A stretch of 64,000 nucleotides of DNA, taken from the NCBI GenBank assembly GCA_026418415.1, contig JAOABK010000009.1:1-64000 (forward strand). The letters are read 5' to 3'. The notes beneath the pieces were generated by a model. That model worked only from the letters and a program-made list of their open reading frames with translations. It was not told where the DNA came from and did no database searches. This document shows, piece by piece, positions 62,718-64,000 of the stretch; the stretch's first letter is position 1; each line of letters starts with the position of its first letter. The translations under genes were made by a program, and so were the position numbers. The DNA comes from Pseudomonadota bacterium. Lineage in GTDB: Bacteria; CALINM01.

Positions 62718-63704
62718 TTATATATCTCCTTCATGAAGACTTAATTTAGAAAGCATATCTATATTGCTTTTATACCAATCAATGCATTTTGCTATACCAT
62801 TTTCAATACTAACCTCTGGCTTCCACCCAAGTATTTTTTCAGCCTTATTTATATCAGCATAAGTTTCAAACATATCTGCCTTGTGAAAGGGTTTAAAATC
62901 AATTATTGCTTTTTTCTTCAGGTTTTGCTCGATCAAGTTTATCACCTTTATAAGTTCTACTGGTTTGTTGTTGCCTAAATTTATAATCTCAAAATTTGGA
63001 AACCCTTTTTCATATGCAAGAATGGTACCCTTTGCAATATCATCAATATATGTAAAATCACGTCTTTGTTTGCCATCTCCATAAAGTGTTATGGGCTTTC
63101 CTTCATCAATTAGCTTAATAAACCTAAAGTAGCTCATGTCTGGTCTGCCCGCAGGCCCATAGACTGTAAAGTATCTTAAAACAACACCCTTAATGCCATA
63201 AAGATAATTGTAAGTATATAAAAGCATCTCTGCAGACTTTTTTGACCCCGCATAGGGCGAGATGGGAGTTTCTGTCGCCATATCCTCCCTGTAAGGTATT
63301 TCTTTTCCCGCATATAGAGAAGATGTAGATGCAAGCACAATTTTGTTTATTTCATGCCTTCTCATTAGCTCTAATAAATTTAAAGTGCCCATAACATTTG
63401 TGCTGAAATAAACAAAGGGATTAACTGTAGAATACCTAACCCCTGCCCTTGCTGCTAAATTAATCACTCCTGAAGGCTTTTCTTTTTGAAAAACCTCCTC
63501 TAAATCTTTTATATTCTCAATATCAACTTTATAAAATTTAAAATTAATATATCCATTTAGTTTCTCAAGGCGCCACTTCTTTAGATTCACATCGTAATAG
63601 GTGTTTAGATTATCAATCCCAATAACATCATATCCTTTACTTATTAGTAGCTCAGATACCTTCCAACCAATAAATCCACTTGCCCCAGTAACTAAAACCT
63701 TCAT
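62718..63704 (-). CDS. NAD-dependent epimerase, probably UDP-glucuronate/UDP-sugar 4-epimerase
   Basis: A 328-residue extended short-chain dehydrogenase. The N-terminal Rossmann motif is VLVTGASGFIGWKV, followed by GIDNLNTYYDVNLKKWRLEKL, a feature of UDP-glucuronate 4-epimerases. The catalytic Tyr-x3-Lys lies in SPYAGSKKSAEML, and substrate-binding VLRYFTVYGPAGRPDM and RRDFTYIDDIAKGT are present. It probably makes a hexuronic acid for LPS or capsule. GGGGAG precedes the ATG. It lies 14 nt after the partial glycosyltransferase gene, in a polysaccharide cluster that continues beyond the window. Confidence 0.93.
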   Translation of the reverse strand: MKVLVTGASGFIGWKVSELLISKGYDVIGIDNLNTYYDVNLKKWRLEKLNGYINFKFYKVDIENIKDLEEVFQKEKPSGVINLAARAGVRYSTVNPFVYFSTNVMGTLNLLELMRRHEINKIVLASTSSLYAGKEIPYREDMATETPISPYAGSKKSAEMLLYTYNYLYGIKGVVLRYFTVYGPAGRPDMSYFRFIKLIDEGKPITLYGDGKQRRDFTYIDDIAKGTILAYEKGFPNFEIINLGNNKPVELIKVINLIEQNLKKKAIIDFKPFHKADMFETYADINKAEKILGWKPEVSIENGIAKCIDWYKSNIDMLSKLSLHEGDI

Positions 63705-63718
63705 ACAAAACTCCCCTT

Positions 63719-64000
63719 TTAGGTTTTAATACATATATCGATTAACTCATCTAATTTATTTTTAAAATCATATTCCCTTACCGAGTTTCTTATAAAAATT
63801 CTATCGTAGCTTCTATTGGCAAGCTCAATTGCATATATAAGCTCCTCTTCTTTTTTTAGATCTTTTATAACGTATCCTGCCCTTTCAGTAATAACCTCGC
63901 TACAACCATTGGCATTACTTGTTATTGTGAAAAGTCCCATCGCAAGGGCTTCAAGTGTGGCATTAGAAAAGGGATCATAAATAGTAGGGAGAATGAAAGC
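63719..64000 (-). CDS. Glycosyltransferase group 1 (GT4 fold), C-terminal part, runs off the window
   Basis: Only the last 93 codons are present. The frame is open to the window edge, with AFILPTIYDPFSNATLEALA followed by MGLFTITSNANGCSEVI. This is the GT-B donor-site E-x7-E motif (Asn-Ala-Thr-Leu-Glu...). The sequence resembles LPS core heptosyl/glucosyltransferases of the RfaG/WaaG type. The N-terminal domain lies outside the window. Confidence 0.9.
   Translation of the reverse strand, partial: AFILPTIYDPFSNATLEALAMGLFTITSNANGCSEVITERAGYVIKDLKKEEELIYAIELANRSYDRIFIRNSVREYDFKNKLDELIDICIKT

Overview
The window is a compact, low-G+C bacterial chromosome segment. The organism is Gram-negative with a KDO/heptose LPS core (kdsA, kdsB, kdsC, kdsD and rfaE2), a Tat-exported membrane-bound uptake [NiFe] hydrogenase, haem synthesis genes and several periplasmic redox proteins. 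This gene mix fits an anaerobic or microaerophilic, possibly thermophilic, chemolithotroph. A Deferribacterota-like lineage is my best guess, but nothing in the window proves it. No rRNA, tRNA or cas gene was seen.

Layout. 1-437: trimmed distal end of a CRISPR array read left to right. 502-1517: decayed mobile-element DNA, with a phage-type family A DNA polymerase pseudogene and two small genes of unknown function. 1735-10492 (minus): a long housekeeping run, pcm - polyferredoxin - YbaK-like - unknown - coaBC - LEA2 lipoprotein - kdsB - pyrG - kdsA - kdsD - kdsC, mostly joined by 1-8 nt overlaps or gaps of a few bases. 10568-12930 (plus): glgP and a methyltransferase. 12917-16301 (minus): phosphatase - DUF362 ferredoxin - cytochrome fusion - surE. 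16408-21860 (plus): subtilase, PBP1A, moaA. 21879-35208: glutaconyl-CoA decarboxylase alpha, a symporter, ChaN, an M1 peptidase, IscU with an IscS-like protein, truA, threonine dehydratase, enoyl-CoA hydratase and a Sel1-repeat protein. 35274-36614: rubredoxin and a hemerythrin/PAS protein. 36729-42087: LTA synthase-like sulfatase and hemE-hemH-hemG. 42273-48882: FKBP isomerase, a small basic secreted protein and a very large multicopper oxidase. 49009-55321 (minus): a surface or secretion operon with a CsgD/LuxR-type regulator, two pilin-like proteins, two large beta-sandwich proteins and a secretin. 55447-60626 (minus): PQQ-type dehydrogenase and the hydrogenase operon. 60834-64000: rfaE2, an exonuclease, MscS, an epimerase and a partial glycosyltransferase.

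The most notable points are these. (1) The IscS-like protein next to IscU has lost the PLP lysine (Ser205) but keeps the active-site cysteine. (2) The 1860-residue multicopper oxidase carries an inserted Gly-rich repeat, one Fn3-like domain and seven tandem choice-of-anchor-D-like domains. (3) The regulator/pilin-like/beta-sandwich/secretin operon has no usher, ATPase or ordinary pilus gene, and has a structured leader. (4) At least eleven first-in-transcript genes have a promoter -10 box only 6-12 nt before the start codon, which predicts leaderless mRNAs, while most genes inside operons have AGGAGG-type ribosome binding sites. (5) The CRISPR array holds a duplicated spacer and abuts a decayed phage polymerase.
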